A stretch of 14,280 bases of DNA from Bacteroidota bacterium (GCA_024280615.1 JAJRPU010000205.1:1-14280), one strand, 5' to 3'. Positions 1 to 6,841 are shown, counted from the first letter of the stretch. The notes: generated by a model from the letters alone, not told the origin. A program made the numbers and translations.

Positions 1-531
1 CCCTTTGCAAATTATAATTCCTGATGTTGGTGTTGGCACTTGTGCCAGAGCCAGTGCCATACCCTCCCATTCCGTATTTGTATCATCGTGAATATGGAAA
101 AGAAGCCACTTTCCTTGATTTTTCTTAACGATTTTCTTAATGTCAGAAATGCTATTCTCAGGGCTTTCTTTTAATAGTTTTTCTGGTATTTCAAAAATTT
201 GTCCTTCAAAGGAACCCTCTGGGCTTTTGTTGTGTAACCAAAAATCCTTGCCCACTTGCCATGACTTATTAATACTGAAATCTTCTATGATGTTAAAAGG
301 GAAGTGAAAAGTTTGAAAATAACCGTTTTCAAAAGCAGGATAGAGACCAATCCCTTCCATCTTTGCTTTTATCCATTGTGCGGAACGCATCGCCCCATTG
401 TTCTGATAACCCCGACCATCAAACGAATCGCTTAGCACACGAACCATTTCAATGACTTCGCTTTTCAAATCTTGCCCCTGCGTTAGAAAAGCAATTGAAA
501 AAAGAACAACAAATGCAAAAATGCGATTCAT
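1..531 (-). CDS. Secreted M28-family peptidase, N-terminal part (cut by window edge)
   Basis: This is the first 177 codons of a minus-strand gene that continues beyond position 1. The ATG is at 531-529 and opens a clear signal peptide (MNRIFAFVVLFSIAFLTQGQ), so the product is secreted or periplasmic. The next part, with VLSDSFDGRGYQNNG and then QWIKAKMEGIGLYPAFENGYFQTF around residues 35-75, follows the usual start of Bacteroidota M28 (aminopeptidase-like zinc) peptidases, where a 'LSSDxxxGR' segment leads to '(I)GLxPxxxxGYFQxF'. The remaining visible part would correspond to the protease-associated region. The zinc ligands and catalytic residues lie outside the window, so activity cannot be judged. 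The gene is divergent from the phosphopantetheinyl transferase, and its start lies 17 bp from a 14-bp palindrome. The family call rests on remembered family patterns and is fairly secure; the substrate is unknown. Confidence 0.8.
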   Translation of the reverse strand, partial: MNRIFAFVVLFSIAFLTQGQDLKSEVIEMVRVLSDSFDGRGYQNNGAMRSAQWIKAKMEGIGLYPAFENGYFQTFHFPFNIIEDFSINKSWQVGKDFWLHNKSPEGSFEGQIFEIPEKLLKESPENSISDIKKIVKKNQGKWLLFHIHDDTNTEWEGMALALAQVPTPTSGIIICKG

Positions 532-547
532 AAGCCACTTTTGGGCT

Positions 548-561
548 AATATACGTATATT
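548..561. promoter_or_regulatory. 14-bp perfect palindrome in a divergent promoter region
   Basis: AATATACGTATATT is its own reverse complement and lies between the divergent peptidase (start 531) and transferase (start probably 569). On each strand it creates a near match to the Bacteroidota -7 element TAnnTTTG: TATATTCG on plus (556-563) and TATATTAG on minus. It may therefore be two overlapping promoter cores, a repressor site, or both. No convincing -33 TTTG at normal spacing was found for either strand, so function is an inference. Confidence 0.4.
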
Positions 562-568
562 CGCACAA

Positions 569-1237
569 GTGAAGGTATTATTTGATTGTGGATGGTTAAA
601 AATCGGTATCTCATCATTGCTTGATGAAATTCCTGCTGAGTATAATGGTTTGGGTAAGATAGATGTTATTTCCAACTACAAACGACGGTTGCAACACGCT
701 ACTTGCCTTTCCTTATTGGATAAGATATATCCCGGCTCAATATATAAACTTCGCTATGTCAATGGATGTCCAATTGTTGGAACTGACATTCAGGTTTCCT
801 TTACTCACGATGATGGGTTATGTGCTGTGGCAATGAGCCGACATAACCCTGTTGGGATAGACCTTCAAAGACCATATCCAGCAATAGCTAAAGTAAGAAA
901 AAGGTTTATGCATCCCCTTGACGCAGTTGCCGATGCTCCCTATCTACAAAGCCTTACTATCCTTTGGTCACTTAAAGAAGCGGGATTGAAAATACTTCTG
1001 GCTCGCGGAATACCTAAGTCATTCCGTAAGATAGTGTGTTTGAGTATCCGGGCAATTAAAGTACCTGAAAAATTTAACGAGAACGTAAGTAATTTATGGG
1101 CTTCCTCAGTAGTCGTGGATAATGAACTATTTGAAGGTTATACGGCTTTACTCAAAGAATCAGAAATGTATTTATCAGCTCTTATAAAAAAAGCCGGGGC
1201 ATCCTCTCTCGGGAGGCATAACCCCGGCACTGTGTGA
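569..1237 (+). CDS. 4'-phosphopantetheinyl transferase (Sfp/AcpT superfamily)
   Basis: The product moves the phosphopantetheine arm from coenzyme A to a serine of an acyl or peptidyl carrier protein. Counting from GTG 569 (222 residues), it shows the superfamily's blocks in order: VSFTH (76-80, the SxSHS-like block), GIDLQ (96-100, the GxDxE metal-binding block) and WSLKEAGLK (133-141, the WxxKEAxxK block). The family's aspartate is present at residue 98, but the second acidic ligand is Q100, so magnesium binding may differ somewhat. The reading frame stays open upstream to an ATG at 452, and an ATG at 521 is also possible. Both would overlap the start of the divergent peptidase at 531, so I prefer GTG 569, which also gives a normal family length. 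The last 15 codons contain the terminator of the convergent hsp20 gene. No carrier protein, polyketide or peptide synthetase gene is nearby, so the target may be the housekeeping carrier protein. Confidence 0.78.
   Translation: MKVLFDCGWLKIGISSLLDEIPAEYNGLGKIDVISNYKRRLQHATCLSLLDKIYPGSIYKLRYVNGCPIVGTDIQVSFTHDDGLCAVAMSRHNPVGIDLQRPYPAIAKVRKRFMHPLDAVADAPYLQSLTILWSLKEAGLKILLARGIPKSFRKIVCLSIRAIKVPEKFNENVSNLWASSVVVDNELFEGYTALLKESEMYLSALIKKAGASSLGRHNPGTV
1186..1228 (-). terminator. Intrinsic terminator of the hsp20 gene
   Basis: On the minus strand a 7-bp stem GCCGGGG/CCCCGGC (1222-1228 with 1193-1199) encloses a 22-nt loop holding a further 4-bp stem CCTC/GAGG, and is followed at once by seven T (1192-1186). 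That is a textbook Rho-independent terminator placed 31 bp past the hsp20 stop. There is no T run on the plus side. It lies wholly within the coding sequence of the convergent transferase. Confidence 0.85.
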
Positions 1238-1258
1238 ATGTTTGAGGCGATTGCAAAA

Positions 1259-1687
1259 TTACTCAATTTTAATTAGACGGGCAGGCTTTTCTTGAGCCTC
1301 AGGTATCTTAGGCAGACTAATTGTTAAGATGCCGTTTTCGTATTTAGCAGTTATGTTGTCGGAGTCAACTACATCGGGCAATGTGAATGCCCTCTGGAAC
1401 TTAACGATATGAAATTCCCTTCTCATCCACCTGCCCTTATCTTCTTGCTTTTCTTCTTCTTGTTTTTCACCTTTGACGACCAAGATGCCGTCGTCAACTT
1501 CAATTTTAATGTCTTCTTTGTTAAATCCTGGAACTGCCATTTCAAGGATGAACTTGTCAGGCAATTCCTTTATGTTAACAGCAGGAACACTGTAGACTTC
1601 CACGTCCCTATTGCCAAAAAATGTTTCCAACACTTGGTTTAACTCATCCCAAATGCTTCCCGTTGTCATTGGTAATCCCCTCGTCAT
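1259..1687 (-). CDS. hsp20: Small heat-shock protein, Hsp20/alpha-crystallin family
   Basis: This is an ATP-independent cytoplasmic holdase that keeps unfolding proteins soluble for refolding by DnaK/ClpB. The 142-residue product has the usual length and plan. A short N-terminal arm (GSIWDELNQVLETFF) precedes the alpha-crystallin domain, which runs from AVNIKE through MAVPGFNKEDIKIEV to YENGILTISLPK, the family's conserved GxLxxxxPK-type end. A C-terminal IKI (IXI) motif is used for oligomer assembly. The loop after VVKGEK is very rich in Glu/Lys, as is normal. Two starts are possible: ATG 1687, preceded closely by GAGAG, and ATG 1669, with GAGGGG nine bases upstream. An AGAAGGAG at 1714-1707 is too far (19 nt) from the first ATG for a normal Shine-Dalgarno site. 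The gene is divergent from the YceI-like gene and ends in its own terminator. No CIRCE element was seen, so the mode of heat control is not evident. Confidence 0.95.
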   Translation of the reverse strand: MTRGLPMTTGSIWDELNQVLETFFGNRDVEVYSVPAVNIKELPDKFILEMAVPGFNKEDIKIEVDDGILVVKGEKQEEEKQEDKGRWMRREFHIVKFQRAFTLPDVVDSDNITAKYENGILTISLPKIPEAQEKPARLIKIE

Positions 1688-1733
1688 GGCTCTCTTATTT
1701 TGTTCACTCCTTCTATAGACAAGTTCCGTTCCA

Positions 1734-1760
1734 CAAATTAGTATTATTAAAATTTGTCAA
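1734..1760 (-). promoter_or_regulatory. Possible hsp20 promoter
   Basis: On the minus strand TTGACA (1760-1755) is followed by TAATTTG (1740-1734). With TTG as the -33 element the spacer is 17 nt. The second box is one base shorter than the Bacteroidota consensus TAnnTTTG. Initiation here would give a leader of about 40 nt. A second TTGACA lies at 1780-1775. The arms ACAAATT/AATTTGT (1733-1739 and 1751-1757) also form an inverted repeat covering this site. The position is plausible, but the match is imperfect. Confidence 0.4.
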
Positions 1761-1925
1761 GTTTCGTGAACCATTGTCAATCGACGAGGACACTTTGCCA
1801 CACAAACAGAAAAATTTTATCAGGACATTGTCATATTATTCAAACTTGGTAGACAAATTGACTGTTATCTATTATGTTGTTGTCTAAGAATATCTTGCCA
1901 AACTTTTCGTTAAATCATTTTAACA

Positions 1926-1933
1926 TATTTTTG
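1926..1933 (+). promoter_or_regulatory. Bacteroidota-type -7 promoter element for the YceI-like gene
   Basis: TATTTTTG matches TAnnTTTG exactly and ends 16 bases before the ATG at 1950, giving a leader of about 10 nt. The -33 element is poor: the nearest candidate is TTTTCG at 1903-1908, 17 bp upstream. The rest of the 262-bp region between hsp20 and this gene (1688-1949) holds no convincing ORF, only AT-rich DNA with three TTGTCA words. Confidence 0.5.
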
Positions 1934-1949
1934 CAAAAAAGAAGCGTAG

Positions 1950-2594
1950 ATGAGAAAATTGCAAGTGCTAACTCTGGGCATCACATTTTTCTTATGGAAC
2001 TGCACGCCTTCTCAAGAGGGAGACACAGAGCCTGTAACTCAAACACCGAGTGAACAATCCACTTGCTATTACGAACTGGATACTCAATCCCCGCAAATCA
2101 AATGGACAGCGTTTAAAACAACCGAGAAAATTGGCGTTGGCGGAACATTTGATAGCATTAAATTTTCTATCCCCACAACGGAAGGCGAATCAATCGCCCA
2201 GTTAATACAAGGCATTGAAGCAACCATTTACACCGTCAGTGTCAACAGTGGAGACACAGGCAGGGACGGACGAATCAAACGATTTTTCTTCGGCGTAATG
2301 AACGTTCCTGACGTCATAAGCGGTAAAATCCTTGAAGTGTCCAACGACACAGTATTCATAGACATTGAAATGAATGGCATTAGCAAGAAAGTACCCTTTT
2401 CTATGCAATACACTAACGACACCCTTGTCCTAATAACAACTATCAACCTTGCCGATTGGGAAGCACAGGAATCAGTCAAATCACTTAACGAAGCATGCTA
2501 CGACTTGCACAAAGGGGCAGATGGCGTCAGCAAACTGTGGGAAGAAGTGGACCTATCAATAATTGCAGTAATAAGAAAGAATTGCAATGCATAA
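1950..2594 (+). CDS. YceI-like domain lipoprotein
   Basis: The product has 214 residues. An N-terminal lipoprotein signal ends in LWNC with Cys18 as the lipidation residue; Asn before Cys is unusual for a lipobox. A polar linker (about residues 19-38) follows, then a YceI-like domain, recognisable from IKWTAFKTTEKIGVGGTF (about 50-67), which follows the family's V-x-W-x-A-x-K-x-G-V-x-G-x-F opening. YceI proteins are small periplasmic beta-barrels that bind polyisoprenoid or other long lipids. Here the domain is tethered to a membrane, as in many Bacteroidota. The ligand is unknown. The gene stands alone, with its own likely promoter upstream and a strong terminator downstream, and is divergent from hsp20. 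That arrangement could mean shared stress control, but there is no direct evidence. The start at ATG 1950 is supported because the signal peptide begins there. Confidence 0.75.
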   Translation: MRKLQVLTLGITFFLWNCTPSQEGDTEPVTQTPSEQSTCYYELDTQSPQIKWTAFKTTEKIGVGGTFDSIKFSIPTTEGESIAQLIQGIEATIYTVSVNSGDTGRDGRIKRFFFGVMNVPDVISGKILEVSNDTVFIDIEMNGISKKVPFSMQYTNDTLVLITTINLADWEAQESVKSLNEACYDLHKGADGVSKLWEEVDLSIIAVIRKNCNA

Positions 2595-2677
2595 CAGTAA
2601 CACCCGCACACCAAGTACAATTCCCCAAACGGTAACATCAAGACCCGAACTTCAAATAACATTATCATAAAATACAC

Positions 2678-2696
2678 GGGAGGGAGGGGGGAAGGG
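2678..2696 (+). other. Potential G-quadruplex in the 3' untranslated region
   Basis: Four G runs (2678-2680, 2682-2684, 2686-2691, 2694-2696) are separated by 1, 1 and 2 bases, satisfying the G3+N1-7 rule on the plus (RNA-like) strand. The third run and the start of the fourth also form the 5' arm of the terminator hairpin, so the two structures exclude each other. Confidence 0.55.
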
Positions 2697-2725
2697 CAAT
2701 CCGTTCTTCCCCCTTTTATTTTTTT
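2687..2725 (+). terminator. Intrinsic terminator of the YceI-like gene
   Basis: An 8-bp perfect stem GGGGGAAG/CTTCCCCC (2687-2694 with 2706-2713) with an 11-nt loop is followed by TTTTATTTTTTT (2714-2725). It lies about 90 bases past the stop codon of the lipoprotein gene. The minus side lacks a T run, so it should act only on plus-strand transcripts. Confidence 0.9.
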
Positions 2726-2738
2726 CAATCCCACCATC

Positions 2739-2772
2739 TAAAAAGTAAGCAAGTTATATGCCACACTTTTTA
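2739..2772. repeat. 8-bp AT-rich inverted repeat after the phosphoesterase stop
   Basis: TAAAAAGT (2739-2746) and ACTTTTTA (2765-2772) are perfect complements, with an 18-nt loop that includes a further GCA/TGC pairing. It starts 3 bp past the stop of the minus-strand phosphoesterase and may mark its mRNA 3' end. The stem is weak and no independent T run follows, so a terminator role is uncertain. Confidence 0.3.
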
Positions 2773-2775
2773 ACG

Positions 2776-3975
2776 CTATACCAACTCAATTATTGCAACT
2801 TCTGGCGGAACACCAGCCCTACCTAAATACCCGATTGAGCCAACTCCCGTGGAAACATAGTGATATGTGCCTTTGACTTTATACAAACCAGCCCAGTGTT
2901 TATACATAAATTGAGCTGGCGACAACCTAAATCCGTCAATTATTATACCCATCTGGAACCCGTGCGTGTGTCCAGATAAAACAAGATTAAATGGGTATTT
3001 ATCCAACCTGTTAACTATATTTTCAGTAAAATGGTCTGGGTCATGAGTAAGCAAAATCTTATAGTCAGCACTGCTTATTGCTTCAATTGTTATATCAAGG
3101 CGAGCAGGCTTTATCCTCAATGCCTTACCCCAGTATTCCACTCCACCAATACCTACCTTAACACCATTATGATTTATAACTATTCCTTCATTTTCAAGCA
3201 CCACAAATCCTGAATCCCGCAATACTTCTCTTAATTTGTTCATCTCTTTAAGCCTATCTTCTTCCGAGTCCCAAGGATAATACATTGTATAATCGTGGTT
3301 TCCCCAACATGAAAACTTACCATATTTAGCATTTATTTTAGCAAGCAGTGGGACAAAAGGCTCTAATTCACTGGCGAAATGATTAATCCAGTCGCCCCCG
3401 AACAACACAACATCAGCTTCTGCCTTGTTGACTTCTGTAACTAACTTTTCCATCAATTTTTGGGACAGTGTTCCACTATGCAAATCAGAGAAAAAAGCTA
3501 TCCTAAATCCCTTCAAACCTTTTAATCCAGAGGGAATCTTTATGATATTAGTTCTTAAAGCATCTCTACCACGAATAATACCATAAATCAAATAGAACCC
3601 GGTAATAGCAGAAATAAATGCTCCCACTTGGACTAAGAAACCACGACGAGCCACATTAAACGAACCAGATGAACCAGTTAACATACCAGCAATCCCCAAA
3701 AGCCAATCAATAACAATAAAAGCAGTTATCAATAACTGTGGCACATATTTGATAATCAAGTAGGTAAGTGTATAATACGGCAGCCAAATGTTAGTGAAAT
3801 TTTTCCTGCCTATAATGAAAACAAGGGCAATCAGGAGATACGCCAGCAATGATAGTAAAAGAAAGACATAAGGGATGATTTTTCGGGAAGAAGTAGATTT
3901 TAGTTTATAGAAAATGATGAAGTCTGATACGATGAACAATAGCAAGCTGAAAATCATAAACAACAGACGATGCAT
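2776..3975 (-). CDS. Membrane-anchored calcineurin-like metallophosphoesterase (YaeI type)
   Basis: The 399-residue product has about four hydrophobic segments (roughly residues 3-23, 34-56, 66-98 and 113-132), then a cytoplasmic-type phosphoesterase domain. All metal-binding blocks of the calcineurin-like superfamily are present in order: FSDLHSG (162-168, D164/H166), GGDWIN (193-198, D195), GNHD (225-228), THDPDHF (310-316, H311) and GHTHG (335-339). The enzyme should be an active dinuclear-metal phosphoesterase at the membrane. Relatives with this plan include YaeI and the lipid A pathway UDP-diacylglucosamine hydrolase LpxG, so a lipid or nucleotide-sugar substrate is plausible but not shown. 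The ARRGFLVQVGAF stretch before the last hydrophobic segment resembles a twin-arginine motif, which is common in this subfamily. The gene is divergent from the exonuclease gene (58 bp apart) and convergent with the YceI-like gene. Confidence 0.88.
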   Translation of the reverse strand: MHRLLFMIFSLLLFIVSDFIIFYKLKSTSSRKIIPYVFLLLSLLAYLLIALVFIIGRKNFTNIWLPYYTLTYLIIKYVPQLLITAFIVIDWLLGIAGMLTGSSGSFNVARRGFLVQVGAFISAITGFYLIYGIIRGRDALRTNIIKIPSGLKGLKGFRIAFFSDLHSGTLSQKLMEKLVTEVNKAEADVVLFGGDWINHFASELEPFVPLLAKINAKYGKFSCWGNHDYTMYYPWDSEEDRLKEMNKLREVLRDSGFVVLENEGIVINHNGVKVGIGGVEYWGKALRIKPARLDITIEAISSADYKILLTHDPDHFTENIVNRLDKYPFNLVLSGHTHGFQMGIIIDGFRLSPAQFMYKHWAGLYKVKGTYHYVSTGVGSIGYLGRAGVPPEVAIIELV

Positions 3976-4004
3976 CCCTGCACTTATCTTTCTTTAATTT
4001 AACT

Positions 4005-4020
4005 TTATATGATGATATAA
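4005..4020. promoter_or_regulatory. AT-rich dyad between divergent genes
   Basis: TTATAT (4005-4010) and ATATAA (4015-4020) flank GATG, making an inverted repeat in the middle of the 58-bp gap between the phosphoesterase and exonuclease genes. It could supply the AT-rich core of both promoters. The nearest plus-strand match to TAnnTTTG is TAACTTTA at 4000-4007, one mismatch. Confidence 0.35.
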
Positions 4021-4033
4021 AAATTCCGAGAAA

Positions 4034-4978
4034 ATGCCTGCAACGGAAAATAACTACTATAGTAGTCCTTATCAATTAATCACGGAAATTTCCCCGTCCT
4101 CAATATTATTTCTGGATATTGAGACTGTTCCTGCAGTTTATCCCTATGAAAACCTTGATCAGAAAACGAGGGACTTGTGGCACAAAAAAGTCAAAAACAG
4201 AAAGAACTTTGACCCAGTGAGGGACTATCCAAATGCGGCGGTATATCCAGAATTTGGTAAAGTAGCTGTCATTTCATTGGGTTTTTTTGTAAAGCAAAAA
4301 GACGAAGAACCATATTCTTTCCGTATCATTTCCTTTGGTTCAGAAGATGAAGCTCTTTTATTAAAGGTCTTTAAGAAAGTTATTGAATATGGAGTGTTTG
4401 AGAACCTATGGAACAAATGGGAGAGGAACTATAGAAAAAATCTCATTAGAGATGCTCTCTATTTCATGGGGCACAACATTAGGGAATTTGACATTCCGTT
4501 TTTGGCACGCAGAATGATAATAAACAACATTCCATTACCTGCACCACTTAGATTATTCGGTTCTAAGACCTGGGAAGTGTTGCACTTAATTGATACTCTT
4601 GAACTATGGAAGTTTGGCGACCAGCGTTCCTTCATAAGCCTTGAATTGTTATCTTCAATTCTTGGAATTCCGTCGCCCAAAGAGGAGCTATCCGGCTCGG
4701 AAGTATATAAATATTACTATGGCATTTATTACACCCTTAATGGAAAGGAGATAATAGTTGGACCAAGGCGGGAGGACCTAAAGGCACTCTTAACCTATTG
4801 TCAGGGGGATGTCATCACAGTAGCTCAAATATTCAAGCGGTTGCGTGGGGAACCACTTTTGGAAAAGGAACAAATTATGCCCGGTGACTTGGTCGCTTTA
4901 ATAAACAAAGATGAGGAATTGGCTCAATCTCAAGTGGAGCAATTAGGAGAGGGATTATTCTGGTTAAGTCCAAAATAG
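4034..4978 (+). CDS. PolB-like 3'-5' exonuclease (DEDDy type)
   Basis: The 314-residue product carries the three motifs of a DEDDy exonuclease: LFLDIET (25-31; D28 and E30) as Exo I, GHNIREFDIPFL (146-157; D153) as Exo II, and YCQGD (255-259; Y255 and D259) as Exo III. The spacing and the loop between Exo I and II fit the predicted 3'-5' exonucleases related to the proofreading domain of family B DNA polymerases (DNA_polB_exo2 type). There is no polymerase domain. The expected activity is metal-dependent removal of nucleotides from 3' ends of DNA, perhaps in repair; the real substrate is not known. The ABC ATPase gene follows after 59 bp, with a likely promoter element between them. The start at ATG 4034 is the first in the frame near the divergent promoter region. 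Confidence 0.85.
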   Translation: MPATENNYYSSPYQLITEISPSSILFLDIETVPAVYPYENLDQKTRDLWHKKVKNRKNFDPVRDYPNAAVYPEFGKVAVISLGFFVKQKDEEPYSFRIISFGSEDEALLLKVFKKVIEYGVFENLWNKWERNYRKNLIRDALYFMGHNIREFDIPFLARRMIINNIPLPAPLRLFGSKTWEVLHLIDTLELWKFGDQRSFISLELLSSILGIPSPKEELSGSEVYKYYYGIYYTLNGKEIIVGPRREDLKALLTYCQGDVITVAQIFKRLRGEPLLEKEQIMPGDLVALINKDEELAQSQVEQLGEGLFWLSPK

Positions 4979-4996
4979 CATTTTTAATTTCTTAAG

Positions 4997-5004
4997 TAAA
5001 TTTG
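4997..5004 (+). promoter_or_regulatory. Bacteroidota-type -7 element before the ABC ATPase gene
   Basis: TAAATTTG matches TAnnTTTG exactly, 33 bp before the ATG at 5038, giving a leader of about 28 nt. No good -33 TTTG was found at normal distance, so the ABC/rnr pair may have its own promoter or be read from the exonuclease gene. Confidence 0.4.
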
Positions 5005-5037
5005 CCACTGAACATTTAAATTGAGAAATAAAAAGAT

Positions 5038-6813
5038 ATGGGTCAGAAGCCATTGTTAGTTGTGAGAGATTTGCACATACACTTTCACACGGAAGATGAA
5101 ACGGTTATTGCTGTTAATGGCATTTCTTTTGCTGTGAATGAAGGAGAAAGTGTTGGGATAGTGGGAGAGTCAGGGAGTGGTAAGACTGTAACCGCTCTAG
5201 CTATTATGAGGCTTATTCCGTCCCCACCGGGACTTATACCTCGTGGAGAAATCATATTCCAGTCCAGAGAATTTGGAGAGGTCAACTTGTTGGAATTGTC
5301 TTTGTCTGACCTAAGAAAGATTCGAGGAGCGGAAATCTCTATGATTTTCCAAGAGCCTATGACTAGTTTGAACCCTGTGTTTAAGTGTGGAGACCAAGTG
5401 ATGGAGGCAATTCTTGTCCACGAAAAAGTATCCAAAAAAGAAGCGAGGGAGCGAGTTCTGGAACTGTTCAGGCAAGTGGGTCTACGGGAACCGGAAAGAA
5501 TATTTAATTCTTATCCTCACCAGTTGTCCGGTGGGCAGAAGCAACGTGTTATGATTGCTATGGCACTGGCTTGCAACCCACGTCTTATTATCTGCGATGA
5601 GCCAACCACCGCTCTGGACGTCACCGTCCAAAAGAAAATCCTTGATTTGCTAAGGGAGTTGCAGGAAAAACGCAACATGGCATTGTTGTTTATCACTCAC
5701 GACCTTGGCGTCATAGCAGAAATATCCGATAGGGTAATAGTTATGTATCGTGGCAACATAGTTGAAGACGATGATATATGCACTATTTTCCATAATCCGA
5801 AACATCCTTATACTCGTGGATTGCTTGCGTGCCGTCCACCGCTGGACATCCGGCTCAGGGAATTGCCCACTCTGGATATGTTTATGCATGTGGCACCAGA
5901 TGGTAAGATAGAAAGCACGGGATTGACCGTTGAGGAAGCCCTCAGAGAACGAATTATTCCGCCTGAGGAGATAAAGCGTCGTCTGGAAGAACTAATGAAG
6001 AAAGAGCCACTGATTCGGGTTGTCAATCTCAAAAAGTGGTTCCCGAAAAAGAAGAATTTCTTTGGCAAAGTGCTTGACTGGACAAAAGCTGTTGACAACG
6101 TTTCCTTTGAGGTGTATCCCGGAGAGACACTGGGCTTAGTGGGGGAATCAGGCAGTGGAAAAACAACGCTTAGCAGAACGATTCTAAGGCTCATTGACCC
6201 GGATGATGGAGACATCTTTTATGATGGAGTGAACATAGCCCGTCTGGAACAGAAAAAGATGAGGGAATACAGGAAACGTATGCAAATTATATTCCAAGAC
6301 CCTTATTCCTCGCTTAATCCACGACTTACTGTCGGCTATGCAATCACGGAACCAATGAAGGTTCACGGAATCTGCACCGATGACAAAAAATGTCGGGAGA
6401 AAGCAATGGAACTACTGGAAAGAGTAAAACTAAAACCAGAACACTACTATCGCTACCCACATGAGTTTTCGGGCGGTCAGCGTCAAAGGATAGTGATTGC
6501 ACGAGCTCTGGCTGTTCAGCCTGAGTTCATTATTTGTGATGAGGCGGTCTCTGCCCTTGACGTGTCCGTTCAAGCAGAAATCCTTAACTTGCTTAATGAA
6601 TTAAAACGAGACTTAGGGCTCACGTATATCTTCATATCACACGACCTGTCAGTGGTTAAGTTTATGTCAGACAGAATCATGGTTATGGAACACGGCAAGC
6701 TAAAAGAAATAGGTCCAGCAGACGAAATTTATTATAATCCCAAGGACCCATATACACAAACTCTTATTTCCGCTATTCCAAAAGGGGAACGCTTGGAACG
6801 GATATGTTCATAA
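5038..6813 (+). CDS. Oligopeptide/dipeptide ABC importer, fused double ATPase (DppD-DppF type)
   Basis: The 591-residue protein is two complete ABC ATPases in one chain, the layout of GsiA/YejF-type proteins. Half one: Walker A GESGSGKT (43-50), Q-loop FQE, signature LSGGQKQR (163-170), Walker B LIICDEP (183-189), H-loop ITHD (219-222), then the oligopeptide/dipeptide C-terminal extension beginning NPKHPYTRGLL (253-263). Half two: Walker A GESGSGKT (369-376), signature FSGGQRQR (477-484), Walker B FIICDEA (497-503), again followed near the end by NPKDPYTQTLI. All ATP-binding residues are present in both halves. It should power import of peptides, nickel, glutathione or a similar solute through inner-membrane permeases. 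None of the permeases or the binding protein is encoded here, so the substrate cannot be named. rnr follows after only 28 bp and is probably co-transcribed. Confidence 0.93.
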   Translation: MGQKPLLVVRDLHIHFHTEDETVIAVNGISFAVNEGESVGIVGESGSGKTVTALAIMRLIPSPPGLIPRGEIIFQSREFGEVNLLELSLSDLRKIRGAEISMIFQEPMTSLNPVFKCGDQVMEAILVHEKVSKKEARERVLELFRQVGLREPERIFNSYPHQLSGGQKQRVMIAMALACNPRLIICDEPTTALDVTVQKKILDLLRELQEKRNMALLFITHDLGVIAEISDRVIVMYRGNIVEDDDICTIFHNPKHPYTRGLLACRPPLDIRLRELPTLDMFMHVAPDGKIESTGLTVEEALRERIIPPEEIKRRLEELMKKEPLIRVVNLKKWFPKKKNFFGKVLDWTKAVDNVSFEVYPGETLGLVGESGSGKTTLSRTILRLIDPDDGDIFYDGVNIARLEQKKMREYRKRMQIIFQDPYSSLNPRLTVGYAITEPMKVHGICTDDKKCREKAMELLERVKLKPEHYYRYPHEFSGGQRQRIVIARALAVQPEFIICDEAVSALDVSVQAEILNLLNELKRDLGLTYIFISHDLSVVKFMSDRIMVMEHGKLKEIGPADEIYYNPKDPYTQTLISAIPKGERLERICS

Positions 6814-6841
6814 TCATAAAAAAATATTCTGCTAATAGGAA

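Noticed and set aside
452..568. N-terminal extension of the phosphopantetheinyl transferase to ATG 452 or ATG 521
   Set aside because: It would overlap the start of the divergent peptidase gene, lacks family motifs, and makes the protein longer than usual. ATG 521 remains a minor possibility.
1684..1707. Short upstream ORF (GTG, seven codons) ending on the hsp20 start as a possible leader peptide
   Set aside because: Too short, its Shine-Dalgarno-like sequence abuts the GTG, and there is no comparative support.
1621..1887. 88-codon plus-strand ORF running from hsp20 into the control region
   Set aside because: It begins antisense to the hsp20 N-terminus, has odd composition, and crosses the proposed hsp20 promoter.
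2588..2671. 27-codon ORF overlapping the end of the YceI-like gene
   Set aside because: Low-complexity Thr/Ser/Pro content, no ribosome site and no family; most likely untranslated leader to the terminator.
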